Origin: Planctomycetota bacterium
Lineage (GTDB): Bacteria > Planctomycetota > Phycisphaerae > Phycisphaerales > SM1A02
Length of the DNA: 64,000 nt
Direction: 5' to 3'
NCBI GenBank assembly: GCA_027622195.1
Contig: JAQBZO010000001.1
Coordinates: forward strand, 158,263 to 222,262
Below are positions 44,186-52,069 of this stretch, one piece after another. A program made the translations under genes and the position numbers. Under the pieces are notes generated by a model. It worked only from the letters and a program-made list of their open reading frames with translations, ran no database searches and was not told where the DNA came from. The stretch's first letter is position 1. The number at the start of each line of letters is the position of its first letter.

Positions 44186-46146
44186 CTTGGCTCGACCCAT
44201 TCGCTGGATTGCTCGCGTTGGCCGCGCTCCTTCCTCCATTGGTGGCGTTGTACTTTCTGAAACTACGGAGAAAGGATCGAACGATCTCGTCCACACTCTT
44301 GTGGCGTACTGCGACGGCGGATCTTCGAGCGAACACTCCATTTCAGCGATTGCGATTCAGCATTCTGTTGATGCTGCAACTCTTGGTGCTCGCCCTCCTC
44401 GCGTTCGCACTTGCTCAGCCTGAGGTGTCGGGTGGAGCGCGCGCCGCTCGCCATGCCCTGTTGGTCGATCGGTCCTTGAGCATGCAAACGAAGGACGCAG
44501 GCGCAGATGCGACTCGATTCGCCGAAGCGATCGAGCAAGCGCACGAGCGTGTCGCTGCACTGCACGGTGGTGGATTCTGGTTTGGACAAACGCCCGCCAT
44601 CATGGTCGTCTCCTTTGCATCGACCGCCGAAGTCTTGACTGGATTCACCGATGGTCGTGCACAAGTCGACGCCGCGATCGGCGCGATCGAACCCACCGAC
44701 GCATCGACTCGACTCGCCGATGCGATTGCCCTTGTTCGCGCGGCACTCACGCCTGTCAATCCCGATGATCCCAATGCCGCGGCTCCCGATGAGATCGTGA
44801 TCGAGGTGTTCTCGGATGGGCGCATCGACGACATCGCATCGATCGCCCTTCGCCCAGAAGAGCGCGTTTTGTTTCATCCGATCGGAAAGGCGGCGACCTC
44901 GAATACCGCGGTCGCTGCGGTGGGCGTGGCGCGCGATCCAAAGCAACCAGCCGATGTGAAAACGCTCGCGCGGCTCTCCCATTTCGATACCACTTCGAGA
45001 ACGGTGGATGTTGAACTCCTTGTCAATGGGCGTGTGCGAAGTGTCTTGCCTGAGCCGATCGAGATTCCAGCGCAAAGTGATGATCCACTCCTGGGCATTC
45101 TTCCAGGCGAAATCGAGATTGCGTTTCCTCCACTCTTACTTCCAGACGGTGGAGTCATTGAAGTGCGCATCGTCGAGTCCGACGCCCTCAAGGACGATGA
45201 CCTTGGAGCGGTGGTTGCGGTGCCACCACAACCACTGCGCATTCTCCTCGTCGGCGGTGAAGGATTCATCATTCGATCAGCGCTCGAGTCGCTCGGTCCT
45301 CGCGAGTTGATGGAGATGACCACCGAGGAGTTTGAGGCGGCGACTCGCGCTGATCCCGCATCACTCCAGTCATTCGATGTGATCGTCTTGCACGGAGCAC
45401 TTCCGGCCACGGCTCCCACGGCGCGATACCTCGTGTTCGGTGGTGGCGAGGGGATTTCTGGAGTCGAGGCGTATGGCGAGAAGAGTGATGCATTCGCCGT
45501 GGGCAGTCGACCCGACCACCCGCTGATGCGATTCGTAAGTCTCGATGAACTGTTCGTCCATTCCCATCAAGCGGTCGCCGCAACAGAACGAGGAGAAGTC
45601 ATCGTCGATGGATCCGAGGGACCGCTGGTCCTCACCATCACAGCGCCCGGGACACAGGTTGTACTCGTGACATTCGATCCTCTCGATAGCAATTGGCCAT
45701 TTCAGCGTGGGTTTCTTAACTTTGTCGCTAATAGCGTGCAGTGGTTAGCAACCTTCTCACGACCCGTCTCTGATGCCCCGTTCAAACCCGGTGATGTGGT
45801 TTCAGTGATGGTTGGAGCCGCTGCGATTCCCGTTTCCATTTTGCATCCTTCTGGGGAAGAGATCACGGTGACCTCTGGATCAGACGGAATTGCTTCGGTG
45901 GGTCCACTCATGCGCACCGGAGTGTGGACCGTAAAATGGAGCGGTGGCGATCGTCGCATCGCCGTGGCGTCGAGGGATTTGATGGAGTCGCGCGTGAACG
46001 CTGTTGAATCGCTTGAGTTCGCCGACGAAACGATCGCCGGCAGAACGAGCGGAGGACTCTCGCGAAGTGCCCTTTGGCCGTGGGTCCTTCTCGCCGCCGT
46101 CACACTCTTGATTGTGGAGTGGTGGTGGTACCTGAGGCAGGTGTGA
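44182..46146 (+). CDS. BatA-type N-terminal membrane domain plus vWA protein
   Basis: 654 residues. It begins with the BatA signature (WLDPFAGLLALAALLPPLVALYFLKL, then TLLWRTATADLRANTPFQRL and a second helix LLMLQLLVLALLAFALAQP). A vWA domain follows with MIDAS ALLVDRSLSMQTKD and IVIEVFSDGRIDD, then a beta-rich extracytoplasmic part and a C-terminal helix (LWPWVLLAAVTLLIVEWWWYL). Last gene of the unit; its 3' end overlaps the convergent TPR-YggX gene by 47 bp. Confidence 0.88.
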   Translation: MTWLDPFAGLLALAALLPPLVALYFLKLRRKDRTISSTLLWRTATADLRANTPFQRLRFSILLMLQLLVLALLAFALAQPEVSGGARAARHALLVDRSLSMQTKDAGADATRFAEAIEQAHERVAALHGGGFWFGQTPAIMVVSFASTAEVLTGFTDGRAQVDAAIGAIEPTDASTRLADAIALVRAALTPVNPDDPNAAAPDEIVIEVFSDGRIDDIASIALRPEERVLFHPIGKAATSNTAVAAVGVARDPKQPADVKTLARLSHFDTTSRTVDVELLVNGRVRSVLPEPIEIPAQSDDPLLGILPGEIEIAFPPLLLPDGGVIEVRIVESDALKDDDLGAVVAVPPQPLRILLVGGEGFIIRSALESLGPRELMEMTTEEFEAATRADPASLQSFDVIVLHGALPATAPTARYLVFGGGEGISGVEAYGEKSDAFAVGSRPDHPLMRFVSLDELFVHSHQAVAATERGEVIVDGSEGPLVLTITAPGTQVVLVTFDPLDSNWPFQRGFLNFVANSVQWLATFSRPVSDAPFKPGDVVSVMVGAAAIPVSILHPSGEEITVTSGSDGIASVGPLMRTGVWTVKWSGGDRRIAVASRDLMESRVNAVESLEFADETIAGRTSGGLSRSALWPWVLLAAVTLLIVEWWWYLRQV

Positions 46147-46783
46147 CCGGCGCACCGCTCCCGAGCGAGCGGACTAACTCGTCGTCGATCCCAAGAAATT
46201 CGTGCATGTGCTGTTCGTACACGGCTTGATGATCCTCGCGAGAGAAGTCCAGACGAAGTTCGTTGATGACCTTTGTGCCTTGACCGATCCACTCTTGCCA
46301 AGTTTGAGCGGAGATGTTGTTCGAAATCCAAACGCCGATGTTGCCTCGAAATGGAGGAGCGTCGAGCGCGGTCCCAGGGCGCCCCGTGCGTTGACAGACA
46401 AAGGAGCCCGCAGCACGAAGTTGGTCTACCAACTCTTCGGCAGTGGACTCGACTATTGGAATCGGTCGCCCGATCGATTCGAGCAATCGACCCATCGCCG
46501 TCTGTGGCATGCGGTCGCCACGCTTCGCCGCGAGGGTATATCCACGTGTCAAGAGGTCGACTGCGCGATCCTCCCAACCTGCGCCGAGCATCGCTTGACC
46601 ACCCAGTTGATACGCCTTGCTCATGTCGGGGACAATGGCAATGCACCTCTCGAAAGACTCGGCCGCCTCGCCCATTCTTCCTGCTTGCAAGTACGCATTG
46701 CCGAGGCTGAAGTGTGCCATTTCATTGGTCGGATCCGCAGATGCCATTTTTTCAAACTGGGCGATTCGTTCAGGCGTGCTCAT
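46100..46783 (-). CDS. TPR domain fused to a YggX-like iron-trafficking domain
   Basis: 227 residues from the ATG at 46783 (track start 47200 lies inside pyrD). Residues 1-90 are TPR-like helices (NEMAHFSLGNAYLQAGRMGEA, YQLGGQAMLGAGWEDRA). Residues ~130-205 align with YggX/Fe(2+)-trafficking protein: the cysteine segment FVCQRTGRPG, then ISAQTWQEWIGQGTKVINE and DHQAVYEQHMHEFLGID. YggX proteins protect Fe-S enzymes from oxidants. Fusion with TPRs is not the usual 90-residue form. Divergent from pyrD (37 bp). Confidence 0.75.
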   Translation of the reverse strand: MSTPERIAQFEKMASADPTNEMAHFSLGNAYLQAGRMGEAAESFERCIAIVPDMSKAYQLGGQAMLGAGWEDRAVDLLTRGYTLAAKRGDRMPQTAMGRLLESIGRPIPIVESTAEELVDQLRAAGSFVCQRTGRPGTALDAPPFRGNIGVWISNNISAQTWQEWIGQGTKVINELRLDFSREDHQAVYEQHMHEFLGIDDELVRSLGSGAPVTPASGTTTTPQSRV

Positions 46784-46820
46784 CCCCCCATGGTATCGGT
46801 CGATCTGCCACAATGCGCAT

Positions 46821-47738
46821 GTGTTGACCCTCTTGACGAACCTTGGCGGAATTTCGCTTCGATCGCCACTTATCGGCGCTGCTGGAACAGTTGGATACAC
46901 GAACGAACTCGCTGATGCGGGCGCACTCGATTCCCTTGGCGCAGTGACGAGCAAGAGCCTGACGCGACTTGAGCGTGTCGGGAACGCTGTTCCGCGGATC
47001 ATTCCATCGAAGGTCGGAATGCTCAACGCCATCGGACTCGCCAACATGGGGATCGATCGCTTTCTCGCAGAACGCGCCCAAGATGCGGGATCGATGCCGT
47101 GCCACCTCTTCGCATCGATTGCTGGACATTCGGTGGACGACTTTGTTTCAGTCGCCGAGCGAATTGATGCCGAGTCGACGATTCCACTGATCGAGGTCAA
47201 TGTCTCGTGTCCGAATACAAGTGATGGACGTCATTTTTCGGCTGATCCAGCCTCGCTCTCTGCCTTGCTCAAGGTTGTTCGAGCGAATGTGAAGCGCGCC
47301 AAACTATTCGCAAAGCTTCCGCCTGATTCCGATTCCGTTGCGCTCGCTGCCGCTGCAGTCGATGCTGGTGTCGATGGGTTGACACTCAGCAACACGATGC
47401 CTGCGATGGCGATCGAGGTGCATTCGCGTCGCGCTCGACTCTCGAATGGGCGAGGAGGGCTCAGCGGCCCAGCGATTCACCCCATCGTGGTGCGCGTGGT
47501 GCACGATGTGTATTCGCAGGTTTCGAAAGGACGCGTTCCCATCATCGGTCTTGGTGGCGTGATGAACGGTGAAGATGCCGCTGAACTCGTACTTGCCGGT
47601 GCGACGGCCATTGGACTCGGCACCGTCCTGCTCGCTGAGCCATCCGCTCCTCTGCGCATCGCCTCACAACTCAGAAGTTGGGTTCGTGAACAGGGATGCT
47701 CGAACATGAGCGAGTTGGTCGGTCAACTGAGGATGTGA
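46821..47738 (+). CDS. pyrD: Dihydroorotate dehydrogenase (class 1B-like)
   Basis: 305 residues from a GTG at 46821 (V-L-T-L-L-T-N-L-G-G). FMN barrel with TSKSLT, the NVSCPNTSDG loop bearing the class-1 cysteine, FAKLPPDSDS, LSNTMPAMAIE, GRGGLSGPAIHP and IIGLGGVMNGEDAAE. Fourth step of pyrimidine synthesis. Class 1B enzymes normally use a PyrK electron-transfer subunit; no pyrK is adjacent. The track start (46617) runs across the divergent TPR-YggX start and is rejected. Confidence 0.92.
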   Translation: MLTLLTNLGGISLRSPLIGAAGTVGYTNELADAGALDSLGAVTSKSLTRLERVGNAVPRIIPSKVGMLNAIGLANMGIDRFLAERAQDAGSMPCHLFASIAGHSVDDFVSVAERIDAESTIPLIEVNVSCPNTSDGRHFSADPASLSALLKVVRANVKRAKLFAKLPPDSDSVALAAAAVDAGVDGLTLSNTMPAMAIEVHSRRARLSNGRGGLSGPAIHPIVVRVVHDVYSQVSKGRVPIIGLGGVMNGEDAAELVLAGATAIGLGTVLLAEPSAPLRIASQLRSWVREQGCSNMSELVGQLRM

Positions 47739-48172
47739 TGGAACGCATTACTCGCCAAGAGCGGGAGCAATTCGATGCGATCCTCGATGAAGTGGTTCAA
47801 TCATTGCATCCCGATCTGCTGACGCTTCTCGAGCAAGCACCATTGATTGTCGATGACGCGCCTTCCGATGCGCTGCTTCGCGAACTTGGACTTGATCCCA
47901 CCGAAGATGATCTTTGTGGACTGCACACGGGCATCCCGCTCACCCAGCGTTCGATTGAATCATCGGGACAACCCGAAGATGTGATTCACATCTTTCGTCG
48001 AGGCATCATTGATGAGGCGGGGGGTTTTGAACCCTGGGAGGACGATGAGTCTCATGAGTCAGTGGGTGGATCAGAGGAGGTCCGCCACGAGATCACCATC
48101 ACGATCTTGCACGAAATCGGTCACCACTTCGGACTTGACGAAGAGGATCTCCTCAAACTCGGTTACGGCTGA
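47738..48172 (+). CDS. Small zincin-type metallopeptidase
   Basis: 144 residues from an ATG that overlaps the pyrD stop by one base. The C-terminal ITILHEIGHHFGLDEEDLLKLGYG contains the HExxH zinc site with the following acidic residues typical of the 'possibly zinc metallopeptidase' family. The N-terminal part is acidic, with LDEVVQSLHPDLLTLLEQ. Peptidase activity in this family is largely unproven. Ends 10 bp before the convergent zinc-ribbon gene. Confidence 0.85.
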   Translation: MERITRQEREQFDAILDEVVQSLHPDLLTLLEQAPLIVDDAPSDALLRELGLDPTEDDLCGLHTGIPLTQRSIESSGQPEDVIHIFRRGIIDEAGGFEPWEDDESHESVGGSEEVRHEITITILHEIGHHFGLDEEDLLKLGYG

Positions 48173-48182
48173 AACAGCCCAA

Positions 48183-48944
48183 TCACGAAGCAGTCGCGGT
48201 GGCGAGTGTTCCAGCGATGTACAGGATGCGTCGGCACGAGGTGCACTGCGCGATGGCATTGGGATTGGAAGCGACCGCCGCGTAGATCGATGACGGGAGT
48301 TCAATGTGGCACTCGCCGCACGCATACTCGCGCCTCTTGACATCGATTTCGATGACCTCAGCCATGGCCTCGCCATCGGTCGCCTCTGAGAGTGCATTGA
48401 ATCGTGCCAGTTCAGCCTCGGGCACATGCGCCGCCGCTTCAGCGCGCTTGCGTTCGAGTTCGCTCAATCGGTCGCCGATATCGGTCGCTCGCGCAGCAAG
48501 TTCGACCTCTGCCGTTTCAGTCCGCGCATGGCGATCGGTCTGAGTGGCTTGCGCGGTAACACGCTCGGTCTCGAGTTGGTCTGCCTTCATCAGTAGTCCA
48601 AGGGCCTGATCATCGAGTTCGCTCCGCTTGTCTTGGAGCAACTTCATCTCAGAGAGAAGTGCCTCGTACTGGCGCATGTTGGTGCTGAGATTCAGTTCAC
48701 CGCGATGCTTGTCAATTCTGTCTTGGATGGAACGACTCTCGACGTCGATCCCCGATGCCGTTGCGCGCAATTGATTGACCTGCAACTTCAGTTCGCGTGT
48801 GCGCACATCAGCATTGATCTCGGCGGTCTTCGCCGCGCGCAGCGTTTGCTCGGCAGAGGTGAGACGAACGCGAAGAGCACGGACCAAGCGGTCCGCTTGA
48901 TACAGATTGATCAGATTCTGGGCAAGCGACATCAAGTACCTCAT
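48183..48944 (-). CDS. Coiled-coil protein with C-terminal C4 zinc ribbon
   Basis: 253 residues. About 190 residues of heptad-rich coiled coil (LKLQVNQLRATASGIDVESRS, MRQYEALLSEMKLLQDKRSELD) precede a zinc ribbon with ligands in YACGECHIELP and QCTSCRRILYI. This architecture matches the widespread zf-RING_7/CT398-like family, thought to act in envelope or flagellar/secretion functions, but it is unassigned here. Start may be Met1 or Met5. Downstream of cdsA but separated from it by a weak terminator. Confidence 0.8.
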   Translation of the reverse strand: MRYLMSLAQNLINLYQADRLVRALRVRLTSAEQTLRAAKTAEINADVRTRELKLQVNQLRATASGIDVESRSIQDRIDKHRGELNLSTNMRQYEALLSEMKLLQDKRSELDDQALGLLMKADQLETERVTAQATQTDRHARTETAEVELAARATDIGDRLSELERKRAEAAAHVPEAELARFNALSEATDGEAMAEVIEIDVKRREYACGECHIELPSSIYAAVASNPNAIAQCTSCRRILYIAGTLATATAS

Positions 48945-48964
48945 CCTATCAGAATCGCCGAGTC

Positions 48965-48987
48965 AAAAAACTGCAGAGTTTCTGCGG
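48965..48987 (-). terminator. Weak rho-independent terminator after cdsA
   Basis: Minus-strand hairpin GCAGA-AAC-TCTGC followed two bases later by TTTTTT, 13-35 bp beyond the cdsA stop. The stem is only five pairs. Confidence 0.45.
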
Positions 48988-48999
48988 AAAGATGCCCGA

Positions 49000-49851
49000 T
49001 TATCGCTGTATCCCGAAGAGTGCGAGCGCGCAAGGTCCTGTGTAGATGAGTGAATCCACCGCATCGAGAACGCCGCCCATTCCCGGAAGCAATCGCCCAG
49101 AATCTTTGACGCCAGCCGATCGTTTGAGCAGACTTTCAGTGAGGTCGCCCATCGTGGCGATGACCGCAGTCAGCAATCCGAAGGCGGCACATCGCGACAA
49201 TGTGTCGAGCACATGGGTCGACGGAAGGACGCCGAGGCGAGTGGCAATCCATGTGCTGATTGCGCCGAACAGAAATCCCCCCGCGAGACCTTCCCATGTT
49301 TTTCCAGGACTGAGCCAATGGATCAGTTTGTGCCGCCCGAATGATCGTCCAATGAAGTACGCACCAATGTCCGTCGACTTCACCACAAGGATCAGCGCGG
49401 CGACCGCGAAGCCGCCGTGCTCTTGAACAAGAATGATCCAACAACCGAGCGGGATTCCGACGATCACGAGTCCGATGATCGATCCACGCAGCGGAGCGGA
49501 AGCTCTCACCCAGCCATGTGCATTGGAACTGAAGACGAGTCCAATAACGGATGCGACCGTTGGCGCAATGAGCAATCCGAGGGGGTGTCCGCAAGCGAAT
49601 GCAGCCATCCCCGCGAGGCCTGCGAGAGCGCCGAGGCGCGATGCGATGCGAGTGGATTCATCATCGCTCGAACAAAGTACAGCGATCTCATGCCCCGCCA
49701 TGGTGCAGAGCACAATCCCCAGAATCCACCACAGTGGCGCTGAAATGGTCCATCCTGCCAGAGAGACTGATGTCCACATCGCATGAATAACTGCGAGAAG
49801 GATCAGAAAAACGATCAGCAGCGATCCTGTGAAAAGTCGTTGTCGCAGCAT
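49000..49851 (-). CDS. cdsA: Phosphatidate cytidylyltransferase
   Basis: Makes CDP-diacylglycerol from phosphatidic acid and CTP; central to phospholipid synthesis in the inner membrane. 283 residues from Met11 of the track (49851). About eight helices and the C-terminal signature SLLKRSAGVKDSGRLLPGMGGVLDAVDSL, plus the upstream KSTDIGAYFIGRSFGRHKLIHWLSPGKTWEG. The usual start of this class (MLRQRLFTG) matches the chosen ATG. Divergent from the oxidoreductase gene. Confidence 0.93.
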   Translation of the reverse strand: MLRQRLFTGSLLIVFLILLAVIHAMWTSVSLAGWTISAPLWWILGIVLCTMAGHEIAVLCSSDDESTRIASRLGALAGLAGMAAFACGHPLGLLIAPTVASVIGLVFSSNAHGWVRASAPLRGSIIGLVIVGIPLGCWIILVQEHGGFAVAALILVVKSTDIGAYFIGRSFGRHKLIHWLSPGKTWEGLAGGFLFGAISTWIATRLGVLPSTHVLDTLSRCAAFGLLTAVIATMGDLTESLLKRSAGVKDSGRLLPGMGGVLDAVDSLIYTGPCALALFGIQR

Positions 49852-49911
49852 TCCGTGTCGGAGTGTAACTCGCGTGAGCAAAATGGGGGAATGGAGTGCT
49901 ACGCTTGCTCT

Positions 49912-51198
49912 ATGACAACTTCTCGAAGGACATTCATCGCCGCCGCTTCAGCCGTGTCCGCCGCAGGAATTGTGGCTCCTTTTGCCATCGGAGGAACGAG
50001 GGCGCAGTCTGCCACGAGAACGATCAACATCGGTCTCGTTGGATGCGGCGGCCGTGGAGCAGGATCCGCGAACGACTCTCTCACTGCAAACCCGAATGTG
50101 CGACTTGTGGCGATGGCCGACATCACGAGCGACAAGGCGAAGTCGGCGAGAGACGAACTCAAGAAGGTCTACGGAGATCGGATCGATGTTCCTGAGAGTC
50201 GCATCTTTGAAGGTTTGGATGGATACAAGGAAGTCATCGCTCTCGCGGATGTCGACATCGTGATGTTTGCCACGAGTCCTGGGTTCCGACCTCGCCACAT
50301 TCAGGCGGCGGTCGATGCGAAAAAGCATGTCTTCGCTGAGAAGCCCACCTGTACCGACCCAGTCGGATACCGCATCTGCTGCGATGCGAATGACAAAGCG
50401 AAGGCGCAGGGGACGGCGATTGTCACGGGCACACAGTATCGTCGCCAAAGTTCATTTGTCCAAGGGATCGCGCGCATTCGCGAAGGCATGATCGGTGATG
50501 TGTTGAGTATGACGGCGCGCTACTGCAGTGGACCTGTTTGGTATCGCGGACGCGAAGGCGGCATGTCCGACGCGCAGTATCAGATCTTCAATTGGATGCA
50601 TTTCGTTTGGCTCTCTGGCGATCAACCCGCAGAACAAGCGGTCCACAATCTTGACGTGGTGCACTGGGTCATGGGTGGACCTCCAGAGACATGCTTTGCC
50701 TCAGGTGGGCGATTCACGAAGCCAGAGGACAGCGAAATGTGGGATTCATGCAGCGCGACACTCGCGTGGTCTGACGGGCGATTCTGTGACTTCAAATCCC
50801 GCCAACTTCCACAATCTGCGTCCGACCATGACAATGTCGTGTACGGCAGCAAGGGCACTGCCTTCCTGCGCGCCTTCAATAGTGGAACGCAAATCTTTGA
50901 TCGATCGGGCAAGGAACTCTTCTCGGTCAAGGGTGACATTGGAGCCGCCTACCAACAAGAGCACAAGGATCTCGTGAACTCGATCATCGCAGGCAAACCC
51001 ATCGTGGAGCTTCGCCAGACTGCCGAGAGTTCGTTGATGGCGATCATGGCTCGAGAGGCTGGATACAGCGGGCAAAAACTCAACTGGGACTGGATCGCGA
51101 ATCAATCCAAGTTGAATCTCTTTCCGCAAGAACTCGACCTTGCGGGATCACTGCCCACCCCGTTCGTTCGTGTGCCTGGAACTTACGAACTGGTGTGA
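49912..51198 (+). CDS. Tat-exported Gfo/Idh/MocA-family oxidoreductase
   Basis: 428 residues from the ATG at 49912. The N-terminus is a twin-arginine signal (TSRRTFIAAASAVSAAGIVA) with cleavage expected near GGTRA. The Rossmann domain has NIGLVGCGGRGAGS, and the family motif FAEKPTCTD carries the catalytic-type lysine. C-terminal Gfo/Idh fold includes WHFVWLSGDQ-like MHFVWLSGD. Such exported enzymes are abundant in planctomycetes and act on sugars; substrate unknown. Convergent with yihY-like, overlapping by 16 bp. Confidence 0.88.
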   Translation: MTTSRRTFIAAASAVSAAGIVAPFAIGGTRAQSATRTINIGLVGCGGRGAGSANDSLTANPNVRLVAMADITSDKAKSARDELKKVYGDRIDVPESRIFEGLDGYKEVIALADVDIVMFATSPGFRPRHIQAAVDAKKHVFAEKPTCTDPVGYRICCDANDKAKAQGTAIVTGTQYRRQSSFVQGIARIREGMIGDVLSMTARYCSGPVWYRGREGGMSDAQYQIFNWMHFVWLSGDQPAEQAVHNLDVVHWVMGGPPETCFASGGRFTKPEDSEMWDSCSATLAWSDGRFCDFKSRQLPQSASDHDNVVYGSKGTAFLRAFNSGTQIFDRSGKELFSVKGDIGAAYQQEHKDLVNSIIAGKPIVELRQTAESSLMAIMAREAGYSGQKLNWDWIANQSKLNLFPQELDLAGSLPTPFVRVPGTYELV

Positions 51199-52058
51199 TT
51201 GCTTGTTTTTCGTGCGACGAGTGTGGCGACTTGCAATCCGTACAGGATGCAGAGCCACATCATGTAAATCCACAGCATGAAGAGCGTCAACGCGCCGGCG
51301 GATCCGTAAACAATGCTTGCAGAACCGAGCGAGATGATGGCCTTTCCGAAGGCTCCTTGAACACAGAGGACAAGCACTCCGGCGACGACTCCTCCCACGA
51401 TGTTCGCGCGCAGCGGAAGAGGCACAGTGGGAAGCACGCTGTAGCAACCCACCAGCAGCGCCCACGCGATGAAGAAGTTCCAGAGTTCACGCACGACGGC
51501 ACTCCCGCCCGTGAGGGACTCGATCACAGTCCACGCCATCGCACCCATCAAGAGTCCTGCCGCGGCAATGAGAGGACCCGCGGTCAATGCGAGCCAATAC
51601 GCCGAAATGCTGCGGAAAATACCCCGTGATGCGCGTCGACCGGTAATGTCGTCGAACGAATGTTCAATTTGGGTGGCGAGCGCGTAGCCGCTGTAGAGCA
51701 GCAGCACAATCCCGAGCCATGTCATTGCGGTGAGATCGGTGTCAATGGTTCTCGAGACAAGATCGAGAATCCAAAGTCCCAAAGTGTCATGAGGCATCGA
51801 GGGATCTGGAGAGGAGATCTGAATCGCATCGACTCCAAGGACGTACAACCCATCCGATGCCATCGTGAGAATGCGTTCGCGTCCGAGAAAGGCGCGCGCG
51901 GTGACCGCTCCAAGAATCAAGAGTGGCGGAAGACTAAAGAGGGTTCGGTACGTGAGCGCCGCCGCCATCGTCGGCGCACGATTCGACGCCATATGGTCAA
52001 TGGCAATGCGAGCGAGCACGAGTGGACGACGAACATGGAACCACCGCTTGAGAGGCAT
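51183..52058 (-). CDS. YihY/BrkB-family inner-membrane protein
   Basis: 291 residues from the ATG at 52058 (track start 52193 overlaps the DUF1501 gene). Family signs: MASNRAPTMAAALTYRTLFSLPPLL near the N-terminus, AMTWLGIVLLLYSGYALATQIEHSFDDI, and late helices (AGALTLFMLWIYMMWLCILYG). Often annotated as RNase BN historically, which is incorrect for this family; true role unknown. Lies 11 bp downstream of the DUF1501 gene on the same strand. Confidence 0.85.
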   Translation of the reverse strand: MPLKRWFHVRRPLVLARIAIDHMASNRAPTMAAALTYRTLFSLPPLLILGAVTARAFLGRERILTMASDGLYVLGVDAIQISSPDPSMPHDTLGLWILDLVSRTIDTDLTAMTWLGIVLLLYSGYALATQIEHSFDDITGRRASRGIFRSISAYWLALTAGPLIAAAGLLMGAMAWTVIESLTGGSAVVRELWNFFIAWALLVGCYSVLPTVPLPLRANIVGGVVAGVLVLCVQGAFGKAIISLGSASIVYGSAGALTLFMLWIYMMWLCILYGLQVATLVARKTSNHTSS

Positions 52059-52069
52059 AGGCGCGCAGA

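Noticed and set aside
46617-46820. Track start of pyrD
   Set aside because: Reads through the antisense of the TPR-YggX gene; the conserved DHODH N-terminus begins at the GTG 46821.
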